The notes beneath the pieces are model-generated. The model ran no database searches. It saw only the letters and a list, made by a program, of their open reading frames with translations, and was not told the DNA's origin. Shown here one piece after another: positions 28,482 to 40,130 of a DNA stretch of 64,000 bases. Numbering within the stretch: the first letter of the stretch is position 1; the number at the start of each line of letters is the position of its first letter. The stretch is taken from positions 24,836,838 to 24,900,837 of the forward strand of contig CM034532.1 in NCBI GenBank assembly GCA_020002185.1, given 5' to 3'. The DNA comes from Paraescarpia echinospica. Lineage: Eukaryota; Annelida; Polychaeta; Sabellida; Siboglinidae. The position numbers were made by a program, and so were the translations under genes.

Positions 28482-29708
28482 TCAGAACGTGTTACGCGCG
28501 TTCTTAAAGCGGAATATACGAATGCTGATGCCTTCTGGCCACACACCGCTGTCAAACAGCTTATCACATTCTGTGAAAGGTACTGTTAATTTGAACGAAC
28601 TGTTTTTAGCCTCATTATGTGACACACACTTAACATTCAAAACAGTGAAGCCCTTGCCTTCCACATAGGACTTTAAATCATCCGGCTTAACTTCTTTAGA
28701 GACCCGTGATACAAATATGTCTCTAACCGATTGACCATTTCTGGCTGCCATGAGTGTTTCTGAAGCGGTAGCCGTTCCAGTAACTGTTTTTTTAGCCATG
28801 CGTCTCTCATTCTTACGCCGAAGGTAGCTAGGAATCTCGAATGAGTCACCTGCGCTCGAGTTGACATCAATGCGACCTTGCGTGTCAACATCGTTAACAA
28901 CCAGTGCGGCACTGTCAACAACAGTAGTCGAGCCAACGGTCCTTGACTCGCTCGCAACTCGTGGTGCTTGCCGACTTGTTCGTTTTACAGTACCAGAAGC
29001 CACCTTTTTCTTCCTATGTTTTCCAGACTGATCGGTGCTGGCCGGTGTTAGTTTCACGGTTAGTTTCTTCTGCTGCTTGTCCGTAGAAGTCTTCAGTGTC
29101 TCAGCGTAAGACTGACTGGGGGTGGAAGCGGCTTTCTTTGCGAGTGTTGACATATCACCCTCCATTCGCAGACGTTTTTCAGTGTTTGTGCTGACACTGT
29201 CACTAAGTTGTCGCAACTGGCTCTCTAACACTGCCAGCCTCTCCACTAGAGACGGCTCCAACAGCTCACCTGGCGAATATTTGGGCAATCGCACGATATC
29301 CTGTGCGTTTAGCACAACACATGGTGGACAATTCAGAGCGTATATTTTCATCAGCGCTGTCACGATGTCGTCCGTGTTCGCATCTTCGGAGCTTCTTGAT
29401 GTAGTGTCCACCCTATGGATCATTTTGTCGAGAACATCCACGGGCTTATATGCATCCCACAGGGCATGTTTCGCAGCTAAAATTTCACATTTTGTGAAGT
29501 GCGATAAAACAACCGTTTTTATTTGCTCACGTGGTCGCTGGTGGATATGGCCGACTATGTAGGCCAGAACGTAATCATTGATCGTAGTAGCACTGTTGGC
29601 AGTAACTGTCATGACTAGTGGGTCATGTGACCCGACTTTACTTGCATCGACAGAATCGGTGTCAGCGCTTCGTTCGGTCAGCGTGCTTGACCTGGTGGGT
29701 TTACCCAT
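28482..29708 (-). CDS. LINE ORF1 protein (RNA-binding)
   Basis: 408 residues from ATG 29708. A Ser/Thr-rich N terminus, then an N-terminal domain with FTKCEILAAKHALWDAY, a short coiled coil (LAVLESQLRQLSDSVS), a Lys-rich linker and a C-terminal RRM-like domain (DIFVSRVSKEVKPDDLKSYV; WPEGISIRIF). This is the CR1/L2-type ORF1 plan: it binds element RNA in the ribonucleoprotein. Intact; the 36-bp gap to ORF2 suggests reinitiation. Confidence 0.82.
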   Translation of the reverse strand: MGKPTRSSTLTERSADTDSVDASKVGSHDPLVMTVTANSATTINDYVLAYIVGHIHQRPREQIKTVVLSHFTKCEILAAKHALWDAYKPVDVLDKMIHRVDTTSRSSEDANTDDIVTALMKIYALNCPPCVVLNAQDIVRLPKYSPGELLEPSLVERLAVLESQLRQLSDSVSTNTEKRLRMEGDMSTLAKKAASTPSQSYAETLKTSTDKQQKKLTVKLTPASTDQSGKHRKKKVASGTVKRTSRQAPRVASESRTVGSTTVVDSAALVVNDVDTQGRIDVNSSAGDSFEIPSYLRRKNERRMAKKTVTGTATASETLMAARNGQSVRDIFVSRVSKEVKPDDLKSYVEGKGFTVLNVKCVSHNEAKNSSFKLTVPFTECDKLFDSGVWPEGISIRIFRFKNARNTF

Positions 29709-29719
29709 TACGTCAGAAT

Positions 29720-29890
29720 GCACTTAAACCCACTTGAAAGTGTCAGTTGAGTATAGCGTCCACTACAGGGCAATGTCACGCTTCCGCGGTCCGCTGGCAT
29801 TCAACGCACTTAAACCCACTTGAAAGTGTCAGTTGCAGATAGCGTTCAAGACCGTGTCACGCTTCAGCGGTCAGCTGGCATTCAACGAGG
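29720..29890 (-). repeat. 86-bp tandem repeat in the LINE 5' UTR
   Basis: CACTTAAACCCACTTGAAAG at 29721 and 29807, with similar sequence through CATTCAACG. Tandem 5' monomers are known to act as LINE promoters in other lineages. Confidence 0.75.
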
Positions 29891-30137
29891 TTGCACAACA
29901 AGACCAATGCATCACGGGCGATAATTTGTCCAACAGCATTAGAACATCTCATAAAGTTTATTAACGACAGATAAGACTCGATAAAAACGTGTTTGCATAT
30001 GCAGTGTTCATGTACTTGCTGTTTACTGTCAAAATTTACACACCGTGTTTCAGTCGTTTCTGGATTTTGCAGGTTATTTCACAGAGCCACAACAATGCAA
30101 CAAATCAAAACGCCACCTAGCGAATTATCTGCTTTTA

Positions 30138-30850
30138 TCTATATAAAAGCAGTATTCCGTTTCCTTCTACGCTATAAAGTCAACTTCAGTTTACTAGAAA
30201 CCAGCATTGTTTCGATAATAGCGTTCCCCGGCTAGGCCCCGCCGTTACGCCTCACGGAAATACCAGATCACAGGTCACCAGCGCGAGCGCTCGTGCGCCG
30301 GTTTAACTAGGACAAGAGATCACAGGTCACCAGCGCTGAGCCTCGCGCGCCGCTAAGCAGCCGCTCGCCTAGCTTTACCTAGCGCGCCGGTTTAACTAGG
30401 ACAAAAGATCACAGGTCACCAGCGCTGAGGCTCGCGCGCCGCTTCGCAGCCGCTCGCCTAACTTTACCTAGCGCACCCAGATCGTATGTCACCAGCCGTA
30501 ATTAAGCACCGACGTCACACCAACAGTCGTCACATTATGTAGTGGTGGTTATGTGGTTATACGCGTAGGGCGATTATGTAGTGGCTATACTACGGCTATG
30601 TAGTGGTTACACGGCTAAGGTAAGGTTATGTAGTACCACTAGAGGGCAGTACTGATTACTCATTCATACACTAGAGGGCAGCTCTAATGTACTTAGAAGA
30701 ACAAGCGACGTCATCAATCAAACTTTTTTTATAAGTAAATCTGTCAAAAACCAATTAAGATAAGATATTTTTTATAAGTAGATTTTTATGACAGGTCATT
30801 AATTATTTATTTTTTATAAGTAGAGGCTCCAATGGAATGACTGATCCACA
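30138..30850. repeat. Remnant continuing past the LINE, with tandem repeats and terminus-like motifs
   Basis: TTTCCTTCTACGCTAT near 30160 repeats the motif at about 24750, linking both sides of the LINE insertion. An 89-bp repeat (AGATCACAGGTCACCAGCGC) starts at about 30317 and 30406, after a partial copy near 30265. From 30540 come TTATGTAGTGG repeats, two CACTAGAGGGCAG motifs (30636, 30668) and three TTTTTATAAGTA motifs, all resembling Polinton terminal sequences but in different order. Confidence 0.5.
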
Positions 30851-31949
30851 ATTCCTTTGATGTTCCTTTGATCTTGATTCCGTGCACGTGGGCCTCAACC
30901 ACCTGACTACTACTCTCACACATTATTTTTACAAGTGTTATGTTATTTTGTAGACACAAAAATAGGTGTATTCAAACATATCATATCGTAGTATCTATAT
31001 ATATATAATTTTATATACATAATTATCATTTACATTATAATAGATACATATTTGTTTTGGATGGTATTGTCAATGGTTGAATAAATGATGCAATCTATCA
31101 CTGGTTGTCATAATATTTATGCACTTAATATAGCATTTCTCAAGCAGCATATATATATCTGAAAGTGGCAGCCATGCTTACTTACCTATTAATTTTATGT
31201 AAATGTGGTGGAACATTAACATAATGTACATATGAAACATTAAATACATTTGGCAAAAACTGTGTCCCAACCCAAGGCCATGAAAAAATTGTAAATGAAA
31301 TATGTTTATATAAAGAAATAGTGTACTTTTTACATTGATATATAGATTTTCATGCCATCGAATTAATGTCTGCAATACTGTGGTCTTCTGAAATAGAAAT
31401 TGTGGTTTCAAGTGTAGTTAAACGTGCCTAACCAAATTGTAATTATGTAGCACGCAGTCAATCTATAAATTACTGCGGTGAATTACTAATCGGTCCCGTT
31501 TGTTGGCTGGTCCCGCTTGTTTACTTTTTATTGTGGAATTTTGCATTGGCTAGCAGTGTAGGCGCGGCGCCGCTTTCAAAGACGGTATTTATGCAATTTC
31601 AGCGGTCAATAAAAATTGACAAACACACATTAGTGTCATTGAATCACACACAATTTACTAATGTGTTTTTGCGACGTTGTAACAGCAAATAACTGAGAAA
31701 TCTCCATCTGAAAGCACTACCACAACAGTTACGAAAAAGTTACGCGACCTCTTGCGTTGGCGTAACTTTGCGATGAAATATACGCCATATTTGCGAATGT
31801 TCGTATAGTAAATGTTTCGTCGAGAATAGCACTTGCGAAAAAAATCGTAACTTACGCTCTTTTGACGTAATTTTTATGTAAAAATGGCGCTAAGAAATTC
31901 GTAAGTCGTTCGAGAATACGGGCCCTGATTTGCTTTGATCGCAGCAAAG
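30851..31949. other. AT-rich DNA without a gene
   Basis: Nothing coding. GAATACGGGCCCTG ending at 31925 resembles one terminus of common invertebrate hAT-type miniature elements, but no opposite end is found. Confidence 0.4.
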
Positions 31950-32075
31950 CCGATACATATCTACGTCGGCGTGACGTCACGATAACGTATGCCAACCAAC
32001 GGGTCAAAATTCGTTGCGTTGGTTGGTTGATATACGTGATTGTGACGTCACATCTACTTCGCGTATGTCATTTTA
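31950..32075. repeat. Imperfect hairpin with paired GACGTCAC motifs
   Basis: GTGACGTCACGATAACGTATG.CAACCAAC (from about 31969) is complementary to GTTGGTTGATATACGTGATTGTGACGTCAC (ending about 32050). It lies just beyond the 3' end of the ORF at 32101-32835. Confidence 0.6.
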
Positions 32076-32100
32076 GCAGTCGTTTGAAAGTGGGTGGAGC

Positions 32101-32835
32101 TTATAACATGATATCAGACAATGGTGCCTCAATCGGTAGATTGGTGAACTGTGTCGACGAAACAACATCGTTCGCAGTGTCGGAATCGGCACCTGTATAT
32201 GTCCGTTTATAGTTTATTTTAGGAATGACTGTCAGGAAACATTTATATAATGTAACTTTGTAATTTTGCGTGCCCGTAGACCTTTTTGAATGGGCCCACA
32301 TGACTATGCCCCTCTCGGCCGTTTGAAATGTGCCACTGTTCTGGTGATAAAATAAGGTGAAGTTATGCCGACTTGGCGGCGGAATTTTTTCGACAGCACC
32401 CCCTGCCCCCCCTTCTACATCATTTGGTTCGGACGCTAGTAGAGGTTTTTGTGCCCACCATAAACTCGATTTCTGGATCCACCCCGGCTCACATGATGCG
32501 CCATTGTTAGAAGTTGGTCTATGCGAATCCCTAAATGTCTTACACGGTCTACTGGTGAAAATGTGCCATCTCCCAAAGTCTACAGATGAGTCTTGTAAGG
32601 ATATTTGTCGTAGTGTATACCACGTCTTCTGAATATGCGCTGTACTGGAGTGCTGTATACGATAAAGACAGGTGGCACAAGGATCGAACCTTGTGGTATA
32701 CCGCACCCATCTGGACACGATGGACGTGATTTTCCAAATACGTCCGGAAGCATCTACGCATCTACAACTACGGTTTAACAACCTCATATATCCAGAGACC
32801 CGGCGATTAATTAGAAAACGGAAAAAAACTTGCAT
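32101..32835 (-). CDS. Unrecognised 244-aa ORF, possibly a capsid remnant of an ssDNA virus
   Basis: Unusually long for this AT-rich DNA. The middle reads SSLWWAQKP, GGAGGAVEKIPPP, then HSKRSTG. This recalls the parvovirus capsid C-terminal order: a WAKIP-like block, glycine stretch, PPP, then a STG block before the last strands. The match is by eye and weak. An imperfect hairpin lies just downstream, where a terminal repeat would be. No replicase is seen. It could instead be an old host exon or chance. Confidence 0.3.
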   Translation of the reverse strand: MQVFFRFLINRRVSGYMRLLNRSCRCVDASGRIWKITSIVSRWVRYTTRFDPCATCLYRIQHSSTAHIQKTWYTLRQISLQDSSVDFGRWHIFTSRPCKTFRDSHRPTSNNGASCEPGWIQKSSLWWAQKPLLASEPNDVEGGAGGAVEKIPPPSRHNFTLFYHQNSGTFQTAERGIVMWAHSKRSTGTQNYKVTLYKCFLTVIPKINYKRTYTGADSDTANDVVSSTQFTNLPIEAPLSDIML

Positions 32836-33410
32836 TTTAAAGATAACGAATGCTATTTTATGTTAAAAAAGACAACCAATTGACACGAAGCAACGTCAGG
32901 GAAGGACGTTTGTGGATTAGATATCATAAAGTATTTATTTTTAAGCCCAAACATCTTCCTTGTCCATGCCCCATCTCGATGTTTTGCTGCGGATGACAAT
33001 CTTGATAAATAAGATTAAAATGTTTACCTTGGCTTCTGCTTGATCCTCGGGACTAACTCTGTTGTTTGGCATATTCAGATTCGAACTGAAACTGACCGGA
33101 CATAAGGTGATTATATTTGACGGTATTTTATATATTAATTTCGGGACATTGTATCTCCTCTCAGACGTCGAAGTCCACTCCTGTGCAATAGCCGGTGAAG
33201 CAATTTCAAAACACTTACCCTGGAAAACACTAAGGTAGTGTTTTAACATTAATTTGAAAAAACTCTGGAGTTTTAAAATACATTTCAAAACAATTTAGGG
33301 TGTCTGAAAATTAATGTCAAAACATTCACCTGCCCAATTACAAAACACTCAATACTGTTAAGTTGAAAACATTCCCCTATCAATATCAAGACACTGTGGT
33401 CCTACATGGA

Positions 33411-33580
33411 TATTTTTACTACGCCAAAATAGTATTTATATTCGTGAGGCTTGTAGTTTTATGGGATTATGTACCGCGAGTCTGAGTCGGGATCTTCCCG
33501 GACGTTGACACTCCATAACATAGAAGAATACGAGGCTGTGACCCACCACTTCAGTCAGGCGAACGTTTGTTTACAAGTAA
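33411..33580 (+). repeat. Direct repeat flanking a LINE, copy 1
   Basis: Nearly identical to 36281-36460: TATTTTTACTACG, ATTCGTGAGGCTTGTAG, GGGATCTTCCCGG and GAACGTTTGTTTA. Copy 2 has a 10-bp insert. The pair brackets the LINE remnant at 33590-35960. LTR-like or a segmental duplication. Confidence 0.75.
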
Positions 33581-33589
33581 GTCGAGTAC

Positions 33590-35960
33590 TTTCTTCTTTT
33601 GTTCCATACCACTCTCTGTCTGCGCTTTTGTTTATGTCATGTTTGTGCTTGGTAAGAGTTCGTTTACAGCTTTTGATGTTTCCATTGAACGGGGTTTGTC
33701 AATTTGTGTCGTCTCCGTTCTGTGTCTAAGTACCGACGAATGCGTCCAATGCTGTGGAGGTGGTGATACGCATTTCTGTGCATTTACGTGTCGCTCAAGG
33801 GACATGTTGGAATCAAGGGTTACCCCCAAGTTTCTGGCGTGTTTGTTGGGTAACACGCGCACGTTTCCGATAGTTTTGCTGCGCTCGGATCAATTAGCAG
33901 CAGAACCACACCTTTGCGTTCGTCCACGCGCCGAATTGCGTTGTCAGGCACGCGCAGAAGCGCAGTATTAGTACTGCCTGTCCTGCCTGTAGGTTGATTG
34001 CAACGGCATATGCAGGTTGTATTCACGCATATGTGCAATCAACCGGTTTGCCACAAACCTCTCGACTAACTTTAATAAAAAGCACATGTTCGAAATAGGC
34101 CGATAGCTTTTCAAAATGTCACTATCAAGACTTGCATTTTACAATATGGGTGTGATCACAGCAATTTTCATTTCATGAGGCATTCCTTCCAGCAAACACT
34201 TGTTGATGATGTTCATAATAGGCGTTGTCATGACATCAGAGCACTCTTTTACCAAGTTTGAACGCATCGGGTCAAGCTTGCAAGTCTTCCATAATGACTT
34301 GCTTGGTAGTTGCGCGGTTTCTTCTTGTGTGCCAGGCACGAAAGTGGAGAGATGACATTCTGTGACAGAGTGATATATGATCACAAAGTCGGTACTCACA
34401 GCATGGGCATGTGGCGCTTGTAGTGTGGTGCAAATACACTGTATTGTATTGTCAAAGTAGTGTGCAAAGTCGTTGGCGAGCGATTCGGCACATTCGTAGG
34501 TTGGTGGTGTTGCTGTGTTACCCCGATGCAGCAGCTTGTTTGCGATGTTGTAGAATTACGCTTGGTTTGATGTCCGCGTTGTACCACGGCACATTGTTCT
34601 TCATGGTGATGGCTAAACAATTGAAATCATTTACACATTCAATCTATGCCCCATCTATTTGTAACACAGGGTATTCTCTTTCTTTTGAGGCATATGACAA
34701 ATCATGAATTTAGTATTTTTGGCATTTAGTGACAGTTTATTAGCTATCAGCATACTAACTGTTAACGGTCAAATCTTTAGCAGGAGCAAGTCGGTCGAGT
34801 ATTGACAACAATGTATTGTAGTAACAAGAAAATGCCGCTGCTGCCGATTCGCTGGCTTGCTGAACAGTCAGATCAGAGCAAGTAATGTCATGGTTGATTT
34901 TCTTATGGTTGATAGTTTTCAATTTACGCACAGTCATTGTTCTCTTAGATGGGACTGCATTTGTAACAGGGACCGTAAAGATAACGGCGGAGTGGTCAGA
35001 ATTGACTGAATCATCACAGGTAATATCTTCAACAGGCAGCTCACCACATCTAGTTATGACAACATCGAGGATGTGGCCTTTCTCGTGAGTTGCCTGGACA
35101 ACGTGTTATTGGTAAATTGTTGCGGAGAGAAGGTCTATAATAGGTCTGGTATGTGCACTGGTGGAATTGTCAAAGTGAAAGTTCAGGTCCACAACGAGTA
35201 GCAGCTGACCGTATGTAAGTGTGAGGTGATCGAGGAGATCGGTAAACTCCCTCGGAAATACTGGAACATTTGGTGATTTCGGTTTTGGTGGAGGTATATA
35301 TACTGTTAGAAATCACAATAGTTCGAGGCCGACTTTGATTAAGCAGTTGAGATACTCCATGGAAGTGTAGTTGTGGTGCTTCATTACAGTTACTGAGATG
35401 GATTCACGGAAGATAATGGCGACGCCTCCGCCTCTGGCGTTGGCTCGCGGTATGTGTTTCATAGCGTATCCAGGCGGCACCACTGCCTTTACGGCAATAT
35501 GCAATGGCCTGAACTAGATTTCCGTAAGCGAGCATATGGCTACTTTGTTTTCAGTTATCAGATCCCGGATTTGTTGACACTTATCAAGCTCACACACTGA
35601 CCGGGTGTTCAGAACAGCAGCTCTAAACGAATTAGTCGTGCAGTTTCGGTGTAGCTTAACATGTATCAAGTTGCTTCTGTTGACAATTAATACGATGCTA
35701 TTGCGTATTGACCGAGTGGATACATCGGTTTTGGTTGCAGTCGCTTTCACAGGAATTGTCTTAGTCATTTGGCATTGTCTTCGACCGCCAATGGTCCCTC
35801 TGTGGGTCGGTATTGCGCAAGAAATGCCTAGTTGTTTCAGATCGTTGTAGACCGCCTTTTTAACACGCTTGAAGGCTTCCGTTTGCTGACGTGGTTGATG
35901 CAATTGAAGACTTGTGTACACTATCACCATGGGACGGTCACGGCCCACTGAAGATAACAC
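33590..35960 (-). pseudogene. Decayed LINE (APE and reverse transcriptase)
   Basis: Fragments in several frames on the minus strand: FRAAVLNTRSV..DKCQQIRDL and ICSLTEI (APE start, 35.5-35.6 kb), NARGGGVAIIF (35.4 kb), a region ending HDITCSDLT (34.9 kb), and a reverse transcriptase tail with RKGVVLLLID (33.9 kb) and NLGVTLDSNMSLERHV (33.8 kb). Many stops and frameshifts; clearly dead. Confidence 0.75.
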
Positions 35961-36280
35961 CCGCAGTGTCTCATAAAATCAGTAAAATAAGTAAAATTCA
36001 GCAAAGCACAAATGTCCAGTTCGTAATTATGACGCCGAGGTAAAATCGAAGAACGGTACATCTTGAAACTTGTAATAATGTCAGTTGTGACGACAGCATC
36101 ACATGTGGCAGCCGACAAGCGCACACACGAACAAAAGATTCCTTAGACGTTAATGCTATTGGTTGACTGCAGAGGATGCCATGTACGCTACGATATTCGA
36201 TCCACTTTCATTTCCCCAATAGCCACCTGAGCAAACGAAATCAGTGTTCTGCTAGCAAGCCGCAGCTGGACATAAACGGT

Positions 36281-36460
36281 TATTTTTACTACGTCAAAAT
36301 ATTATTTATATTCGTGAGGCTTGTAGTTTTATGAGATTATGTACCGCGAGTTTGCATGGGTCTGAGTCGGGATCTTCCCGGTCGTTGACATTCCATAACG
36401 TAGACAAATACGAGGCTGTGACCCGCCACTTCAGTCCGGCCAACGTTTGTTTATAAGTAA
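36281..36460 (+). repeat. Direct repeat flanking a LINE, copy 2
   Basis: See 33411-33580. Sequence just before it (CTGCTAGCAAGCCGCAGC, 36250) recurs at about 38475 as CTGCCAGCAAGCCACAGC, so this is a dispersed repeat. From 36460 to 36830 no gene is seen. Confidence 0.7.
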
Positions 36461-36831
36461 TGCTGGACGTACACTGCTAAGCTTTTGTTGCCAGTCGTCT
36501 GTTTGATCAACTAAAATCTGACCAGTCGTGCAATGTACGCAACTCAACAAAACTCCGGTCGCTTGTTGATTTGACCAGTACAACAGTTGTTGAACCGACT
36601 CATTATACAAAAATTGAATCGCAGCAACACACATTGCGTAATGTACGATAGTCTCAGTCGAGACGTCGTCGTTGCTTGTTGATCAGACGACTCGCAACTA
36701 AAGTTTAGCAGTGTAGTAGGCATACTGCTGTCTTGACTATGACTAAGGATCGGCGCCCTGGTGTCGAAGATCAGTTGTTGGCTGGGCAGCGTCTGTTGTG
36801 GCTGTAGAGACCGATTCTTGAGTAGCAGTCT

Positions 36832-38086
36832 TTATTGCATTTGCTTGCACTTGAAGACGCTCTCAGTTCTGTTCTCAACCAACCTGGGTGTTTTTTTGCT
36901 AGCCTGCGGAGAGTCCCCTCTTTTGAGGAATCTGTGTAGTTCCTGCCTCCATGTGGATCGGTCTCCAGAAATCTCCTCCCAGTTGTTAACATCTATGTTT
37001 AGTGCCTTCATGTCTCGCTTGCATACGTCCTTGAAGCGCAGATGGGGACGTCCTGCAGCTCTCTTTCCACTGGCCAGCTCTCCGTTGAGAATGTCTTTTG
37101 GACGTCTCCTATCTTCCATCCGATGAATGTGGCCGAGCCAGCGGAGGCGTTGCCTGAGCAGGATCACCAGGCTCACAGACTTGCCACGTGAGAGGATCTC
37201 TGTATTGGGGACTCGGTCCTTCCAGGAGATCCCGAGGGTGCGCCGCAGGCAGGCAATGTGAAATGAGTTCAGTCGATTCTCCTGAGTGGAGTGCAGCGTC
37301 CAGGACGAAGTGTTCTCAGCACGCAGGCGTTGTACACTGTCACCTTTGTGTGCTCCGTCAGCATTTTTTGTTCCAGACTCTCTTTGTAAGCCGGGCAAGT
37401 TTTGCGGCAGCTCTCCCAATCTTACTGGTGATATTTCTGCTTCTAAGGTTGTCAGCAATGGTTGACCCGAGGTATATGAAGAGATGGACGACTTCTAGCT
37501 CATATTTGTTTATGATGATGGCTGGGGAGTGACCATATCCTGTCCGATGACCTTAGCCTTTCTCAAGCTGATTGTCAGTCCGACATCCGTGCATGCCTTT
37601 GTAAAGCGGTTCGTGCGATTTTGTAGCTCCCCCTGAGTATGCATGATGACCGCGCATGATCCGCAAACAGAAAGTCTCTGAAGAGGGCCAGGAACACCTT
37701 GGTCTTCTATTTTATGCGAGACAAGTTGAATATTTCATCGTCATATCTAGTGTGAATGTACACTCCCTCTGTCGAAGATCCAAAGGCGTGCTTCAACAAA
37801 AGGGCAAAGAATATCCCAAAGAGGGTTGGGATGAGGACACGCATCCCTGACTGACGCCACTGGTAACGTTAAAAGTATCGGAGGTAGAACCGTCGTACGG
37901 GATTATACCTTTCATATCATCGTGAAATGACCTGATTACGCTGCAGAGCTTTGGGGGACATCCTATCTTCGGTAGGATCTTGAACAGACCATCCCTGCTC
38001 ACAAGGTCGAAGGCTTTGGTAAGAGCAGTGTACAACCCACCAGGCTCCCCAACTATCCACCAGGTTTTCTTATCGTATACACTCAC
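36832..38086 (-). pseudogene. Decayed LINE reverse transcriptase and C-terminal domain
   Basis: The C-terminal part is open over 208 codons (37458-36832) with LRRTLGISWKDRVPNTEIL, RWLGHIHRM and GKRAAGRPHLRFKDVCKRDMKALN, a block typical of one widespread invertebrate LINE group. The reverse transcriptase core (38086-37793) keeps LTKAFDLVSRDGLFKILPKI and SGVSQGCV. The active-site segment between them is broken. Confidence 0.82.
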
Positions 38087-38089
38087 ATG

Positions 38090-40130
38090 GCGGCGCCACT
38101 CATCACAGCTACGTTGGCTTATGTCACTTATTCACTTTATTTTTTCTTACTGCGTATTCAATAGTTATGTCTAGTTTATTTATAATTTGTGTTTGTAATA
38201 CGTAGACTGTAGTTGGTTGTTTACCTTTGGTGGTGTCACGCCTGTACCATGTCTAACACGGTGTGTCGTTTTGGTTACCAACATTTTCTCCTTTTTTTGT
38301 ACTAATGTGTTACTTATCGTTACTTTGTCAATGATTAATTTGCTTGATCGATGAGTACACCGATTGATTGCGACTCATCAACGTTTGTTATTACTCTTGA
38401 CTTTTAATTAATAAATTACCTTTAGCAACAACACTCTGTTGTAATTCTTCGTAGCAAACGAGCGCAGGGTTCTGCCAGCAAGCCACAGCAGGATATATAA
38501 CAGTTATTTACACGTTACATTATAATTAATGCACTATATGAATATAACACTTCAGAAAGGTAAAACCTTGGTACAACATATTAGTGAAAACGACGTTATT
38601 CTTCGCCTCTTTGTGTAAATACCTTGGATTTATAATTTGTAATGACATATATCGGACGAAGCGGACATTACTGCCAAATATACTTCTATGTGTCAATGTA
38701 ACTCGTTGCGTCATATATTTGACGGTGTTTTTAAATAATTAGCTATTTACTTCCTATTTCACTACATTCCTATGTGTATACAATATGGGTAGATCAATTA
38801 ATAACATATTTGACCACTTGTTGCAATTTAGAGAGCACAGTAAACTGATTCCCACTATATTTGGTTGGGACTGGAGAGTCGATGTTGGCAAGGGGGTGCA
38901 TTTGGAGTTTTTTGTGAGCCTTTAGGCGGATGCAGTTGTAGATTCTAGGTGAGCTTAACAAATGTGAAAGCCACCGAGAAAAAAAAACACCAACAGCACC
39001 ATCGCCCCCCCCCCCCCACCGTCTTCCGATGTCATGTTCCGACAGCGGCTCAGTCCACTCAATATTATTTTAGTTCCGGCTTCAGTGAACATTGTTGATC
39101 TCCCGTTTGAACGTGGGCCATAAAACATACTACGGTTGGCGCGTTTACGGATGAATGTTTTGAAATTACGTTGAAAACACTCTAGATTGCTTTTTACGGT
39201 TGAAATTCCTACGGATGAGTATTTTCAACTTAACCAGGGTGTTTTCAAACTAATCTCAAAACACTCTGTTACAATATTGGATAGTGTTTTGAAATTCTTA
39301 TACCGGCCACGTATTAGTCTTGGCCGAAGTGACTCCAAAACTCGGTTAGACCAATATGACAATTACTATACGTCTCATACATAGGTGAAACCACCAAACA
39401 TCCAATTACCAAGTCACAGTAAACCAACTATGGTACGGGATATATTGTATAGTAGCAGAGTTATAGTTAAACACTGAGTTATACTGTCCATTTATGGTAA
39501 TCGAGCCCTTACACATACTCATCCAATATAGTTTAGGACACTTTCGCATTAGTTAATGCCACTGACACTGACTACGCCTGCAATTCAATGAGCATGAAGT
39601 ATATTTCCTTAGACCCAATGCGTAGGTAGACCGATGTATAGAATGAACATGCAGATACTTAAATTGAGAGAACGTGCAGGTTACTTCAAATAGCTGTCAT
39701 ATTTAGACCAGTAGAGCAGACGGCATGTCGTATTACAGCACGGACGGTCACTTCTAGAATGCAGGCCGTATAACAAATATGTATACTACCGCTGCACGTC
39801 GTCGCTATGAGAGAAGGCCTAGTGTCATTAATGATTGTAGTGCATACCCACTTGGCAGTGCGTGCGAAAGGTTATGAATGTTAATAAAAATGTTGTGCCT
39901 GTTGTTTCCTTGGTTCGTTACCAACGCACTACGTGGCGCAACTGTTGCAGTCAACTAACATTGTACAACTTCGATTAACCACGCACCAAGCAGTGGCGCC
40001 ACCAGTTGATGCCTAAACTGCATGAGAGCATTATAATATATGTGGGAGAGAGCTTCCTGCGACCACCACGTACACATGGTTGGTTTGGTGTAAAAACGAG
40101 GTTATGCGTATAAATGGTTATGTAATCAGG
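38090..40130. other. No gene recognised
   Basis: AT-rich DNA with stops in all frames, a poly-C run near 39006-39018, and an AAAACACTC-rich stretch (39140-39300) resembling 33230-33400. Confidence 0.5.

Larger units (their letters stand above)
25340..30137 (-). mobile_element. Apparently intact two-ORF LINE retrotransposon
   Basis: Flanked by TCTATATAA at 25331-25339 and 30138-30146, a 9-bp target duplication. Order on the minus strand: 5' UTR with 86-bp repeats, ORF1, ORF2, short 3' UTR and a (TTA)n tail at 25340-25355. Both ORFs are open, so this is the youngest-looking element here. It sits inside the Polinton-like remnant, so it is younger than that. Confidence 0.88.

Noticed and set aside
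32650..32700. Possible tRNA near AAGGATCGAACCTTG
   Set aside because: Only a short palindrome; no cloverleaf can be folded around it.
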